41,874 bases of DNA from Modestobacter altitudinis (GTDB lineage Bacteria > Actinomycetota > Actinomycetes > Mycobacteriales > Geodermatophilaceae). The first letter of the stretch is position 1. Each line of letters starts with the position of its first letter. The notes under the pieces were generated by a model. It was not told the origin of the DNA. It worked only from the letters and a program-made list of their open reading frames with translations, and did not search any database. The stretch is from the NCBI RefSeq assembly GCF_005930475.1, contig NZ_SJEW01000044.1, forward strand, positions 1-41,874, given 5' to 3'. The translations under genes were made by a program, and so were the position numbers. Positions 7,242-15,310 of the stretch are shown one piece after another.

Positions 7242-8201
7242 TCAGGCCGGCGTCGACACCAGGGTCAGCCGGGTGGAGCGACGCCGGCCGGGCAGGCAGG
7301 CGGCCAGCGCGAGCAGCAGCGCGACGCCGTCCTCGACGAGCGCGGCCTGCAGGGCGGGCATCCGCCCGCCGGCCCACGTCCGCCAGGCCAGCCCGCCGTA
7401 GGACCCGGCCGCGGAGCCGGCGATCCCGGCCAGCAGCGGCAGCGCGGCGTTCGCCCCCTGCCGCTTGGCCAGCATGCCGGCTCCCGCCGCGCCGCTGGCC
7501 AGCCGGGCGGGCAGCGCGCCGGCGCTGGTGCGGTCCGGCGTGCCCGGCTGCTTGTCGGCGTAGAGCTCCCCGGCGACCGCGGCGAGGTTGGACAGCTTCT
7601 TGACCGCGCCGCTGTCGGCCGCGGTGAGCATCGGCGCGGCCACGCCCAGCGAGCTGCGGCCGCCGGTGGCCACCCCCAGCAGCAGCGACCGGCCGACCAG
7701 CCCGGCCGACGCGGCCTGGCGGGGGAGCACCCGCTCCTCCGGCGTCGGCAGCCCGGCCACCACCGCCTGCGCGACCGCGCCGTAGGCCAGGTGCGGCAGG
7801 GCGTCGGCGATCCAGTCCTCGCGCGACCACTGCCGCGGGTCGCTGACACCGAGGACGGCGACCGGGACGTCGGTGGCGGCCAGCGCGGCGGCGCCCTTGA
7901 CCACCGCGCCCACCGGGAACGGCATCCGCACCCCCGCCGAGCGGACCAGGCTGAAGACCACCCCGAGGCCCACGCCGTTGGCGATGCCGGCGAGCTCGCC
8001 CAGGCCCCGGCGGCGGGCGTCCCGGGCGGCGCCGCGGCCGGGGACCGCGGTGCCGGCGGCGCCGGCGACGGCGTCCACCAGCTCCTGCGGGACGGTGCTG
8101 GCCGGGCGGCCGCGGACGGCCATGTCGAGGTACGTGGCGGCGTGCAGCGCGACGGTGCCGGCAGCGCCGGCGATCAGTCCGCGCGAGAAGGTCCCGGTCA
8201 T
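7242..8201 (-). CDS. DUF4126-like membrane-associated protein
   Basis: 319 residues, rich in Ala and Gly, with several moderately hydrophobic helices. The N-terminal 120 residues start with a hydrophobic helix (FSRGLIAGAAGTVALHAATY). From about 190 the pattern resembles DUF4126: SLLLGVATGGRSSLGVAAP, then ELYADKQPGTPDRT (the E..DK.P motif) and a final GGLAWR helix. Function is unknown. The ATG at 8201 follows GAGGGT by exactly six bases; the same G-rich stretch could instead be a ribosome site. An upstream in-frame start near 8297 would add 32 residues with no homology feel. It is convergent with the TIGR03086-type gene and divergent from an MFS carrier. Confidence 0.65.
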   Translation of the reverse strand: MTGTFSRGLIAGAAGTVALHAATYLDMAVRGRPASTVPQELVDAVAGAAGTAVPGRGAARDARRRGLGELAGIANGVGLGVVFSLVRSAGVRMPFPVGAVVKGAAALAATDVPVAVLGVSDPRQWSREDWIADALPHLAYGAVAQAVVAGLPTPEERVLPRQAASAGLVGRSLLLGVATGGRSSLGVAAPMLTAADSGAVKKLSNLAAVAGELYADKQPGTPDRTSAGALPARLASGAAGAGMLAKRQGANAALPLLAGIAGSAAGSYGGLAWRTWAGGRMPALQAALVEDGVALLLALAACLPGRRRSTRLTLVSTPA

Positions 8202-8207
8202 CCCCTG

Positions 8208-8213
8208 ACCCTC
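8208..8213 (-). promoter_or_regulatory. Possible -10 hexamer or ribosome site for the DUF4126-like gene
   Basis: On the minus strand GAGGGT, six bases CAGGGG, then ATG at 8201. The spacing fits the leaderless pattern, but the purine-rich run could also be a Shine-Dalgarno site. Confidence 0.3.
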
Positions 8214-8301
8214 GGGGCAGCGGGGAGCTGGGGCAACCGGAGGCGCCGGTGTGACCAACGGGACAGCGACGTGGGGACACTCACGCCTGCTGGACACGGT
8301 G

Positions 8302-8330
8302 TTGACACACGCCGCTCACGTGTGCATGGC
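8302..8330 (+). promoter_or_regulatory. Possible promoter with inverted repeat, MFS gene
   Basis: A perfect -35 TTGACA (8302-8307) lies 112 bases before the MFS start. At 17-base spacing the next hexamer is CATGGC, a poor -10. Arms CACACG (8306-8311) and CGTGTG (8319-8324) form an inverted repeat in the spacer that could be an operator. The rest of the 8202-8418 gap shows nothing else. Confidence 0.35.
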
Positions 8331-8418
8331 ACCGTGGAGTCAGCGCCCGAGGTCGTGTGCTCTCCGACCCCCGCCCGTCGCACTGCGGTGCCGCGCGAAC
8401 ACCCCGTGAAGGTCTCCC

Positions 8419-9774
8419 ATGCTCCGATCTGTCCTCACCCGTGCCTCCACCCCCGACCCCTCGCCGTCCCGGCTGCGGGCGGCCGTCGCCGTCCTCTTCG
8501 CCCTCGACGGGTTCGTCTTCGGCAGCTGGGCCGCCCGGGTCCCCGACGTGAGCGCCGCGACCGGCGCCGGTCACACCGCGCTCGGTGTCGCCCTGCTCTG
8601 CCTGTCCCTGGGCGCGCTCGCCTGCATGCAGCTCACCGGCGCGCTCTGCGCCCGGCTGGGCACCGGCCTGACCGCCGCGGTGGCCGGCATCGCCGCCAGC
8701 GCCTGCGCCGTGCTGCCCGGGTTCGCCACCGGCATCCCCTCGCTCTGCGCCGGGCTGCTGGTGTTCGGCGCCGCCACCGGCGCGGTGAACGTCGCCGCCA
8801 ACAGCGTCGGCGTGCAGGTCGAGGCCCGGGCCGGCCGCCCGCTGCTGTCCGGGCTGCACGCCGCGTTCAGCGCCGGCGGGCTGCTCGGCGCGCTCCTCGG
8901 CGGAGTCGCGTCGGCGCTGGTCGGCGTGCTGCCGCACCTGCTGGCCGTCACCGTCCTCGGCCTGGCCGTCATGGCGTGGGCCGGGCCGCTGCTGGCCGGC
9001 GCCGACGCCGTCACCCGGGCCGCCGAGCAGGTCGCCCCCGGGACCGCGGCGGACGCCGGTCCCCGGCCGACCGCCGTCCTGGTCGTGCTGGGCGCCGTCG
9101 CGGGCGCCACCGCCTACGGCGAGGGCGCGCTGTCGGACTGGGGCGGGCTGCACCTGCGCGAGCAGCTGCACGCCGGGCCGGCGCTCGCCGCGGCCGGTTA
9201 CGCAGGCTTCTCCTCGGCGATGGCGGTCGGCCGGCTGGCCGGCGGCCGGCTGGTGGGCGCGCTCGGGGAGCGCCGGCTGCTGGTCGGCGGGGCGCTGGTG
9301 GCCGCCGTCGGCGCGCTCACCGCGGTGCTCACCACGTCCCTGCCGGTGGCCCTGGCCGGGTTCGTGCTGGTCGGGCTCGGCCTGGCCAACGTCTTCCCGC
9401 TGGTTATCGCCCGGGCCGGTGTCCTGGGCGGGCCCTCGGGCGTCGCACTCGCCACGACCGTCGGCTACACCGGCCTGCTCGGCGGCCCGCCGGTGATCGG
9501 GTTCCTCGCCGAGCACGCCGGGCTGCCCACCGCGCTCGGCACGGTCGCGCTGATGGCGGTGCTCGCCGCCGTGCTGGTGCTCGGCATCGAGGGCCCGGCG
9601 CTGCGCCGTCCGTCCCTGCCGCGGGCCGGCTGGGCGCAGCCGGTCCTGTTCGGCCGCTGGCCGGTCGCGGTGGTCCTGCGCCCGGTCGGGGACGCGCTGC
9701 AGCCGACCGCGACGAGGGTGCGCCGGGGCACCGGCAGCTACGTCCGCGACCTGCGGCTGCTCGAGGTGGGCTGA
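8419..9774 (+). CDS. MFS transporter, YbjJ/fucose-permease-like
   Basis: 451 residues with about 12 hydrophobic segments between residues 15 and 400, then a hydrophilic tail of about 50 residues. The YbjJ-like features are visible: FALDGFVFGSWAARVPD in TM1, AATGAVNVAANSVGVQVEAR and LLSGLHAAFSAGGLLGALLG at the end of the first half. These carriers move small molecules by proton coupling; the substrate is unknown. Start ATG 8419 is preceded by GAAGG. No regulator gene is adjacent, but an inverted repeat lies within a possible promoter upstream. The C-terminal extension is longer than usual for the family. Confidence 0.88.
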   Translation: MLRSVLTRASTPDPSPSRLRAAVAVLFALDGFVFGSWAARVPDVSAATGAGHTALGVALLCLSLGALACMQLTGALCARLGTGLTAAVAGIAASACAVLPGFATGIPSLCAGLLVFGAATGAVNVAANSVGVQVEARAGRPLLSGLHAAFSAGGLLGALLGGVASALVGVLPHLLAVTVLGLAVMAWAGPLLAGADAVTRAAEQVAPGTAADAGPRPTAVLVVLGAVAGATAYGEGALSDWGGLHLREQLHAGPALAAAGYAGFSSAMAVGRLAGGRLVGALGERRLLVGGALVAAVGALTAVLTTSLPVALAGFVLVGLGLANVFPLVIARAGVLGGPSGVALATTVGYTGLLGGPPVIGFLAEHAGLPTALGTVALMAVLAAVLVLGIEGPALRRPSLPRAGWAQPVLFGRWPVAVVLRPVGDALQPTATRVRRGTGSYVRDLRLLEVG

Positions 9775-9799
9775 TCCGCCGGCCGGATCGGCACTCGGG

Positions 9800-9805
9800 C
9801 AGGCT
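9800..9805 (+). promoter_or_regulatory. -10 hexamer of a probable leaderless promoter
   Basis: CAGGCT, six bases, then GTG at 9812; no ribosome site is visible. Confidence 0.5.
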
Positions 9806-9811
9806 GGGCCG

Positions 9812-10762
9812 GTGACGACCGCACCCGTGCGCCTCTCTCCCTGGCCGACCCCGCTGGACCCCGCACCGCGGCTCGCCGCCGCTCTCGGTCTCCAGCCGGA
9901 CGACCTGTGGGTCAAGCGCGACGACCTGACGTCCTTCGCCGGCGGCAACAAGGTCCGCAAGCTCGAGCACCTGGTCGGCGAGGCCGAGGCCGGCGGCGCC
10001 ACCGTGCTGGTCACCAGCGGCGGGGTGCAGAGCAACCACGCCCGGATGACCGCGGCCGCCGCGGCGGTGCGGGGCCTGCGCGCCGTCCTCGTGCTCTCCG
10101 GCGAGGCGGACGCCGCCCGGGCCGGCAACCTCGCGCTGGAGGAGCTGTTCGGCGCCCGGGTGGTCGTCGTCGGACCGGAGGAGGACGTCGACGCGCGGGT
10201 CGCCGAGGTGGCCGGCGAGCTGCGCGGCCAGGGTGAGGTGCCCGCCGTGCTGCCGCTGGGCGGCTCGACCCCGACCGGCGCCCGGGGCTACCTGGCCTGC
10301 GCCGCCGAGCTCGCCGAGCAGCTGCCCGACCTGCACACCGTCGTCGTGGCGGTCGGCTCGGGCGGCACGATGGCCGGCCTGGTCGCCGGGCTCGGCGCCG
10401 AGCGGGTGCTCGGGGTGGACACCGGCGCGGTCGCCGACCCCGACGTCCGGGTCGCCGCCCTGGCGACCGCGCTGGGGGCGACGGTCGGCGGGCTCCGGCT
10501 GCGCCGGGACCAGGTGGGGGAGGGCTACGGGCTGCTCACCGACGCCGCGGCCGCCGCGATGACCACCGCGGCGCGCACCCAGGGGCTGGTGCTGGACCCG
10601 GTCTACACCGGCAAGGCACTGGCCGGCCTGGCCGCCGCGGTCGCCGACGGCTCGGTCCAGCCCGGCGGGCGCACGGTCTTCCTGCACACCGGCGGCCTGC
10701 CCGGCCTGTTCGGCCACCCGTACGCCGCGCAGCTGGCCGGGGAGCTGCTCGGCCGCGCGTGA
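9812..10762 (+). CDS. PLP-dependent ACC deaminase / D-cysteine desulfhydrase family enzyme
   Basis: 316 residues, near the 330 expected. Fold type II PLP enzyme: KRDDLTSFAGGNKVRKLEHL carries the PLP lysine (Lys 47) and VTSGGVQSNHARM binds the substrate carboxylate. A Gly-rich phosphate loop follows (VAVGSGGTMAGL, residues about 178-189) and the C-terminus has DPVYTGKALAGL. The family includes 1-aminocyclopropane-1-carboxylate deaminase and D-cysteine desulfhydrase, both releasing ammonia; the motif FLHTGGLPGLFGH near the end is shared, so the two cannot be separated here without key-residue alignment. The gene lies 100 bases upstream of the ethanolamine operon, which has its own promoter. Confidence 0.88.
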   Translation: MTTAPVRLSPWPTPLDPAPRLAAALGLQPDDLWVKRDDLTSFAGGNKVRKLEHLVGEAEAGGATVLVTSGGVQSNHARMTAAAAAVRGLRAVLVLSGEADAARAGNLALEELFGARVVVVGPEEDVDARVAEVAGELRGQGEVPAVLPLGGSTPTGARGYLACAAELAEQLPDLHTVVVAVGSGGTMAGLVAGLGAERVLGVDTGAVADPDVRVAALATALGATVGGLRLRRDQVGEGYGLLTDAAAAAMTTAARTQGLVLDPVYTGKALAGLAAAVADGSVQPGGRTVFLHTGGLPGLFGHPYAAQLAGELLGRA

Positions 10763-10790
10763 ACAACGTGTTCCGGAGCGTCGCACCCCG

Positions 10791-10819
10791 TTGACCGTCG
10801 CGGGCGAGGGGGACACGCT
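10791..10819 (+). promoter_or_regulatory. Probable promoter of the ethanolamine operon
   Basis: TTGACC (10791-10796), 17-base spacer, CACGCT (10814-10819). The -10 has the nAnnnT form seen elsewhere in the window. Start would fall near 10826, giving a leader of about 37 bases with a GGAGG ribosome site. Confidence 0.5.
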
Positions 10820-10862
10820 GGCCGCGCGCCCGAACCGGCGGGCGCCCAGCCGGAGGGCCCCG

Positions 10863-12326
10863 ATGACCGCCGAACCCGCAGCCGCCTCAGCACCGCACGG
10901 ACCCGGGCGGGGAGTCGAGGCCGAGGCGGTCGACGCCGGCTACCTGCAGAAGCGTGAACTGCGCTCCGGGACGGCGGGGTGGCTGCTGCTGGCCGGGCTG
11001 GGCGTCTCCGCGGTCATCTCCGGCGACTACGCCGGCTGGAACTTCGGGCTGGCCGAGGGCGGCTTCGGCGGGCTGCTGATCGCCGTCGTCCTGATGGCGG
11101 TCATGTACACCGCCATGGTGTTCGGCCTGGCCGAGCTCGGCTCGGCGCTGCCGACCGCGGGCGGCGGCTACACCTTCGCCCGGCGGGCGCTGGGCCCGTG
11201 GGGCGGCTACGCCACCGGCATCGCGGTGCTCATCGAGTACGCCATCGCACCGGCGGCGATCGCCACGTTCATCGGCGCCTACGTCGAGTCCCTCGGCCTG
11301 TTCGGCATCACCGACGGCTGGTGGGTGTACCTGGCGGTCTACGCGCTGTTCATCGGCGTCCACCTGCTCGGCGTCGGCGAGGCGCTCAAGGCGATGTTCG
11401 TCGTCACCGTCATCGCACTGGCCGGCCTGCTGGTGTTCCTGGTCGGCGCCATCCCGCAGTTCGACTCCGCCAACCTGCTCGACATCGCGCCCACCGACGC
11501 CGCCGGCGCCTCGGACTTCCTGCCCTACGGCCTGATCGGCATCTGGGCGGCGTTCCCGTTCGCGATCTGGTTCTTCCTGGCCGTGGAGAGCGTGCCGTTG
11601 GCCGCGGAGGAGGCCCGCGACCCCGCCCGCGCCATGCCGCGCGGGATCATCGCGGCGATGGCGGTGCTGGTCGCCCTCGCCGTCCTGATGCTGGTGTTCA
11701 CCCCGGGCGCCGGCGGCTCGGCGGCGATGGCGGAGTCCGGCAACCCACCGGTCGACGCGTTGGCCGCCGCGGGGGCGTCGGACGGGCTGACCCGGGTGGT
11801 CAACTACGCCGGCCTGTTCGGCCTGGTGGCCAGCTTCTTCTCGATCATCTACGCCTACTCCCGGCAGACCTTCGCGCTGTCCCGGGCCGGCTACCTGCCC
11901 CGCGCCCTGTCGGTCACCAACGCCCGCAAGGCGCCGGTGCTGGCGCTGCTCGTGCCCGGCGCGATCGGCTTCGTGCTGTCGCTGACCGGGCAGGGCGCGA
12001 TGCTGCTCAACATGGCCGTCTTCGGCGCGACGGTCTCCTACGTGCTGATGATGCTCAGCCACATCGTGCTGCGCCGCCGCGAGCCGGAGCTGCCGCGGCC
12101 CTACCGGACCCCGGGCGGGGTGGCGACCACCGGTGTCGCCCTGGTGCTCGCCGCGGCGGCGGTGGTGGCCACCTTCCTCGTCGACGTCGAGGCCGCGCTG
12201 TGGACGCTGGGCGCCTACGCCGTCTTCCTGGCCTACTTCGCCCTCTACAGCCGGCACCACCTGGTGGCCTCGGCGCCCGAGGAGGAGTTCGCCGCGCTGG
12301 CGGCCGCCGACGAGGAGCTCCGGTGA
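10863..12326 (+). CDS. eat: Ethanolamine permease (APC superfamily)
   Basis: 487 residues with about 12 transmembrane segments. The N-terminal signature LRSGTAGWLLLAGLGVSAVI then SGDYAGWNFGLAEGGFGG is diagnostic of ethanolamine permeases, and TAGGGYTFARRALGPWGGY follows in TM3. It imports ethanolamine across the inner membrane. ATG 10863 has a well-placed GGAGG ribosome site (10852-10856). The stop overlaps the eutB GTG (GTGA), so transporter and both lyase subunits form one translationally coupled operon. No regulator gene of the EutR or EutVW type is adjacent. Confidence 0.93.
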   Translation: MTAEPAAASAPHGPGRGVEAEAVDAGYLQKRELRSGTAGWLLLAGLGVSAVISGDYAGWNFGLAEGGFGGLLIAVVLMAVMYTAMVFGLAELGSALPTAGGGYTFARRALGPWGGYATGIAVLIEYAIAPAAIATFIGAYVESLGLFGITDGWWVYLAVYALFIGVHLLGVGEALKAMFVVTVIALAGLLVFLVGAIPQFDSANLLDIAPTDAAGASDFLPYGLIGIWAAFPFAIWFFLAVESVPLAAEEARDPARAMPRGIIAAMAVLVALAVLMLVFTPGAGGSAAMAESGNPPVDALAAAGASDGLTRVVNYAGLFGLVASFFSIIYAYSRQTFALSRAGYLPRALSVTNARKAPVLALLVPGAIGFVLSLTGQGAMLLNMAVFGATVSYVLMMLSHIVLRRREPELPRPYRTPGGVATTGVALVLAAAAVVATFLVDVEAALWTLGAYAVFLAYFALYSRHHLVASAPEEEFAALAAADEELR

Positions 12327-13735
12327 CGGTCCGCCGGAGCACGCTGGGCGGGCACACCCACGAGTTCGCCTCGCTGTCGGACCTGCTGGCCAAGGCCACC
12401 CCGGCCCGCTCCGGCGACGTGCTCGCCGGGGTGGCGGCCGAGTCGCAGGCGCAGCGGGTGGCCGCGCAGTACGCCCTCGCCGACGTCCCGCTGGCCACGT
12501 TCCTCACCGAGCAGGTGGTCGGCTACGACGAGGACGACGTCACCCGGCTGATCCTCGACACCCACGACGCCGCGGCCTTCGCGCCGGTGGCCTCGCTGAC
12601 CGTGGGCGGGTTCCGCGAGTGGCTGCTGGCCCGGGCCGCGGAGCGCGACGAGGCGGCGATCTCCGGGCTGGCCCGCGGGCTGACGCCGGAGATGGTCGCC
12701 GCGGTCTCCAAGCTGATGCGCAACGCCGACCTGGTGGCCGTCGCCCGGCGGACCCGGGTGGTCACCGGGCTGCGCAGCACGCTCGGGCTGCCCGGGCGGC
12801 TGGCTTCCCGGCTGCAGCCCAACCACCCCACCGACGACGCGGTCGGGGTGACCGCCTCCATCCTCGACGGTCTGCTGCACGGCAGCGGGGACGCCGTCAT
12901 CGGCATCAACCCGGCCACCGACTCGCCGGCGCAGACGATCGCGCTGCTGGAGCTGGTCGACGCGGTGATCAGCCGCTACGAGATCCCCACCCAGTCCTGC
13001 GTGCTGGCGCACGTGACCACCACGCTGCGGGCGCTGGAGGCCGGCGCCCCGGTCGACCTGGTCTTCCAGTCCGTCTCCGGCACCCAGGCCGGCAACCGGG
13101 GCTTCGGCGTCACCCTGGACCTGCTCGCCGAGGCGCGGACCGCCGCCCTGGAGCTGGGCCGCGGCACCGTCGGGCGCAACGTCACCTACTTCGAGACCGG
13201 GCAGGGGTCGGCGCTGTCGGCCGACGCCCACCACGGCGTCGACGGCCGGGCGGTCGACCAGCAGACGCTGGAGTGCCGCGCGTACGGGGTGGCCCGGCAC
13301 TTCGAGCCGCTGCTGGTGAACACCGTCGTCGGCTTCATCGGCCCGGAGTACCTCTACGACGGCAAGCAGGTGGTCCGCGCCGGGCTGGAGGACCACTTCT
13401 GCGGCAAGCTGCTCGGCCTGCCGATGGGCGTGGACGTCTGCTACACCAACCACACCGACGTCGACGGCGACGACACCGACACCCTGACCCTGCTGCTCGG
13501 GGCGGCGGGCTGCTCGTTCGTCATCGCCGTCCCCGGGTCGGACGACGTGATGCTGCACTACCAGTCGCTGTCGTTCCAGGACGTGCTGACCGCGCGCGCG
13601 GTGCTGGACCTGCGCCCGGCGCCGGAGTTCGAGGCCTGGCTGGCCCGGATGGACCTGCTCGACGACGCCGGCCGGGTCCGCGAGCTCGCCGCCGACACCC
13701 CCACCGTCCGGGCGCTCCTGGCGGCCGCCGGATGA
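12323..13735 (+). CDS. eutB: Ethanolamine ammonia-lyase large subunit
   Basis: 470 residues, close to the 453-470 of EutB. It carries the catalytic barrel of the adenosylcobalamin-dependent lyase that turns ethanolamine into acetaldehyde and ammonia. Family stretches seen: LMRNADLVAVARR, LQPNHPTDD near residue 170, DGLLHGSGDAVIGINPATD, FQSVSGTQAGNRGFGV, YFETGQGSALSA and CYTNHTDVDGDD. The frame is intact. GTG 12323 overlaps the permease stop and its own stop overlaps eutC (ATGA). The product acetaldehyde would need an aldehyde dehydrogenase encoded elsewhere. Confidence 0.96.
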   Translation: MTVRRSTLGGHTHEFASLSDLLAKATPARSGDVLAGVAAESQAQRVAAQYALADVPLATFLTEQVVGYDEDDVTRLILDTHDAAAFAPVASLTVGGFREWLLARAAERDEAAISGLARGLTPEMVAAVSKLMRNADLVAVARRTRVVTGLRSTLGLPGRLASRLQPNHPTDDAVGVTASILDGLLHGSGDAVIGINPATDSPAQTIALLELVDAVISRYEIPTQSCVLAHVTTTLRALEAGAPVDLVFQSVSGTQAGNRGFGVTLDLLAEARTAALELGRGTVGRNVTYFETGQGSALSADAHHGVDGRAVDQQTLECRAYGVARHFEPLLVNTVVGFIGPEYLYDGKQVVRAGLEDHFCGKLLGLPMGVDVCYTNHTDVDGDDTDTLTLLLGAAGCSFVIAVPGSDDVMLHYQSLSFQDVLTARAVLDLRPAPEFEAWLARMDLLDDAGRVRELAADTPTVRALLAAAG

Positions 13736-14508
13736 CCGCCCCCGACGGGGCAGGAGTGGCCACCCCTGCCCCGGCGAACGACCCGTGGTCGCTGCTGCGG
13801 AACGCCACCCGCGCGCGGGTGGCGCTGGGCCGGGCCGGGGACGGGCTGCCCACGGCACGGGAACTGGAGTTCCGGGCCGCGCACGCGGTCGCCCGGGACG
13901 CCGTGCACACCCCGCTGGACGCCGACCGGGTGCGGGCCGCGCTCGCCGACGCCGGGGTCGGCCTGCCGCTGGTCGAGGTGCACAGCCAGGCGCCGGACCG
14001 GACGACCTACCTGCAGCGGCCGGACCTCGGCCGCCGGCTGGCGGACGGCACGCAGCTGCCCGCCGGCGACGCCGACCTGGCGCTGGTGCTCGCCGACGGT
14101 CTGAGTCCGCGGGCGGTGCACGAGCACGCCGCCGGCACGGTGACCGCGGTGCTCGAGCGGCTCCCCGGCTGGTCGGTGGCACCGCTGGTGCTGGCGCACC
14201 AGGCGCGGGTCGCCCTCGGTGACCCGGTCGGGGAGGCGCTGGGGGCCCGGATCGTCGTCGTGCTCGTGGGCGAGCGGCCGGGCCTGAGCTCCGCGGACAG
14301 CCTCGGGCTCTACCTGACCCACGACCCGCGGCCCGGGCGGGCGGACTCGGAGCGCAACTGCATCTCCAACGTCCGTCCGCCGCACGGGCTGTCCTACGCG
14401 CAGGCGGCGGACACCCTGGTGGCGCTGCTGCAGGCCGCCCGGCAGCTGGGGGCGTCGGGCGTCGTCCTCAAGGACGAGGGCGCCGCCCTGCCCCCGGGTG
14501 TCGGCTGA
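13732..14508 (+). CDS. eutC: Ethanolamine ammonia-lyase small subunit
   Basis: 258 residues, somewhat shorter than enterobacterial EutC (about 295). It completes the B12-dependent lyase and helps bind cobalamin. Core features: DPWSLLRNATRARVALGRAG near residues 21-40, HSQAPDRTTYLQRPDLGRRL, LVLADGLSPRAVHEHA and SERNCISNVRPPHGLSY close to the C-terminus. The ATG overlaps the eutB stop (ATGA). The first 18 residues, rich in Ala, Pro and Gly, are encoded across a near-perfect 26-base palindrome with a GTGGCCAC core (13747-13772). The gene ends 3 bases before the stop of a convergent gene. Confidence 0.95.
   Translation: MTAPDGAGVATPAPANDPWSLLRNATRARVALGRAGDGLPTARELEFRAAHAVARDAVHTPLDADRVRAALADAGVGLPLVEVHSQAPDRTTYLQRPDLGRRLADGTQLPAGDADLALVLADGLSPRAVHEHAAGTVTAVLERLPGWSVAPLVLAHQARVALGDPVGEALGARIVVVLVGERPGLSSADSLGLYLTHDPRPGRADSERNCISNVRPPHGLSYAQAADTLVALLQAARQLGASGVVLKDEGAALPPGVG
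13747..13772. repeat. 26-base near-palindrome with GTGGCCAC core inside eutC
   Basis: Arms GGGGCAGG and CCTGCCCC flank A-GTGGCCAC-C; 12 of 13 base pairs match. It encodes residues about 6-14 of EutC, before the conserved fold begins. It shares its core with three palindromes in the cydDC gene. Confidence 0.6.
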
Positions 14509-14511
14509 GCC

Positions 14512-14904
14512 TCAGCCGAAGACGGCGTCCGCGGCGTACTGGTCGCCGGTGGTGTCCCAGAACTCCGCGATCCTGCCGCGCTCCATCCGGCACACGTGCA
14601 CGTCGGTGATCGCGAAGGACCGCTCGCCGCTGCGCGCGGAGACGTCCACCAGGGCGAGGACGTGCTCGTCGTCGGCGAGCACGGTGCGGACCTCGATCCG
14701 GAAGGACCCCTCGGTCACCGCCATCAGCCGGCCGAACATCTCGTAGACCGCAGCCCGGCCCACATAGCTGCCCGACAGCTGGTTGCGGCCGGGCAGGTGC
14801 CAGCGGACGTCCTCGGCGAAGACCTCGTCGAGGGCCGCGAGGTCGCCCTTGGCGAAGGCGTCGTAGGCCTCCCGGACGAGGGTGGCGTGGGGGTGCTCGG
14901 ACAT
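14512..14904 (-). CDS. SnoaL-like (NTF2-fold) domain protein
   Basis: 130 residues. The pattern MSEHPHATLVREAYDAFAKG, then DVRWHLPGRNQLSG, GRAAVYEMFGRLMAVTEGSF and RMERGRIAEFWDTTGDQYAA is the SnoaL/ketosteroid-isomerase-like fold with its Trp-His pair and C-terminal FWDTTGD motif. Such proteins may be small hydrolases, isomerases or ligand-binding proteins; no substrate can be assigned. A strong GGGAGGAG ribosome site precedes ATG 14904, which excludes the longer upstream frame. Convergent with eutC. Confidence 0.85.
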   Translation of the reverse strand: MSEHPHATLVREAYDAFAKGDLAALDEVFAEDVRWHLPGRNQLSGSYVGRAAVYEMFGRLMAVTEGSFRIEVRTVLADDEHVLALVDVSARSGERSFAITDVHVCRMERGRIAEFWDTTGDQYAADAVFG

Positions 14905-15011
14905 GACGTGCTCCTCCCGGTCCGTCCCCCCGCGCCCCGCAGTGTCCTCTCCCGGGCGAGCGGGCAGAACCGCCCCGCGCACGCGGTGGCGTGTGAGCCG
15001 GAGCTCAGGGA

Positions 15012-15281
15012 TCAGAACCGGCGCAGCGGACCGATCCGCATCACCGCGCTGAGCAGGACCTCCATCGGGTGCCGCTGCGGGCGCTGCACCTCGGCCGGCC
15101 AGTCCGGCACCATGTCCGGGTCGGCCGGCGCGGTGGCGGCCTCGACGACCCGGCCCTGCAACCGGGCCCGCACCTCCTCGGCGCTGTAGGCGCGGCGGTG
15201 GCGTTCATGGCGGACGAGGACCGCACCGGTCGCCGCTACGCCGACGATCCCGGCGACTCCGAACAGCTTCGACAGGCGCAT
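15012..15281 (-). CDS. Small membrane-anchored protein of unknown function
   Basis: 89 residues. One hydrophobic segment (residues about 6-23, FGVAGIVGVAATGAVLV) at the N-terminus is followed by a basic HERHRR stretch and a hydrophilic tail ending in GPLRRF, so an N-terminally anchored protein with a cytoplasmic tail is likely. No family recognised. The ATG at 15281 has no ribosome site; a TAACAT hexamer on the minus strand (15295-15290) would place transcription start two bases before it. The gene is divergent from the NlpC/P60-like gene, with promoters overlapping. Confidence 0.6.
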   Translation of the reverse strand: MRLSKLFGVAGIVGVAATGAVLVRHERHRRAYSAEEVRARLQGRVVEAATAPADPDMVPDWPAEVQRPQRHPMEVLLSAVMRIGPLRRF

Positions 15282-15288
15282 GAGCCGT

Positions 15289-15310
15289 TATGTTAGTGAG
15301 GTGGCTCACT
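15289..15310. promoter_or_regulatory. Overlapping divergent promoters and an inverted repeat
   Basis: On the plus strand TATGTT (15289-15294) plus six bases leads to GTG 15301. On the minus strand TAACAT (15295-15290) points to the gene starting at 15281. The arms AGTGAG (15295-15300) and CTCACT (15305-15310) around GTGG form an operator-like repeat covering the plus-strand start codon. Confidence 0.5.

Noticed and set aside
7664..7674. Another GTGGCCAC in the DUF4126-like gene
   Set aside because: Flanks show no palindromic arms; the 8-mer alone is expected about twice by chance here.
10863..14508. Ethanolamine microcompartment locus
   Set aside because: No shell-protein genes (BMC-domain) are present around the permease, eutB and eutC.
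15280..15282. ATG 15280 as start of the NlpC/P60-like gene
   Set aside because: It would share bases with the start codon of the divergent gene and leave no promoter; GTG 15301 fits better.
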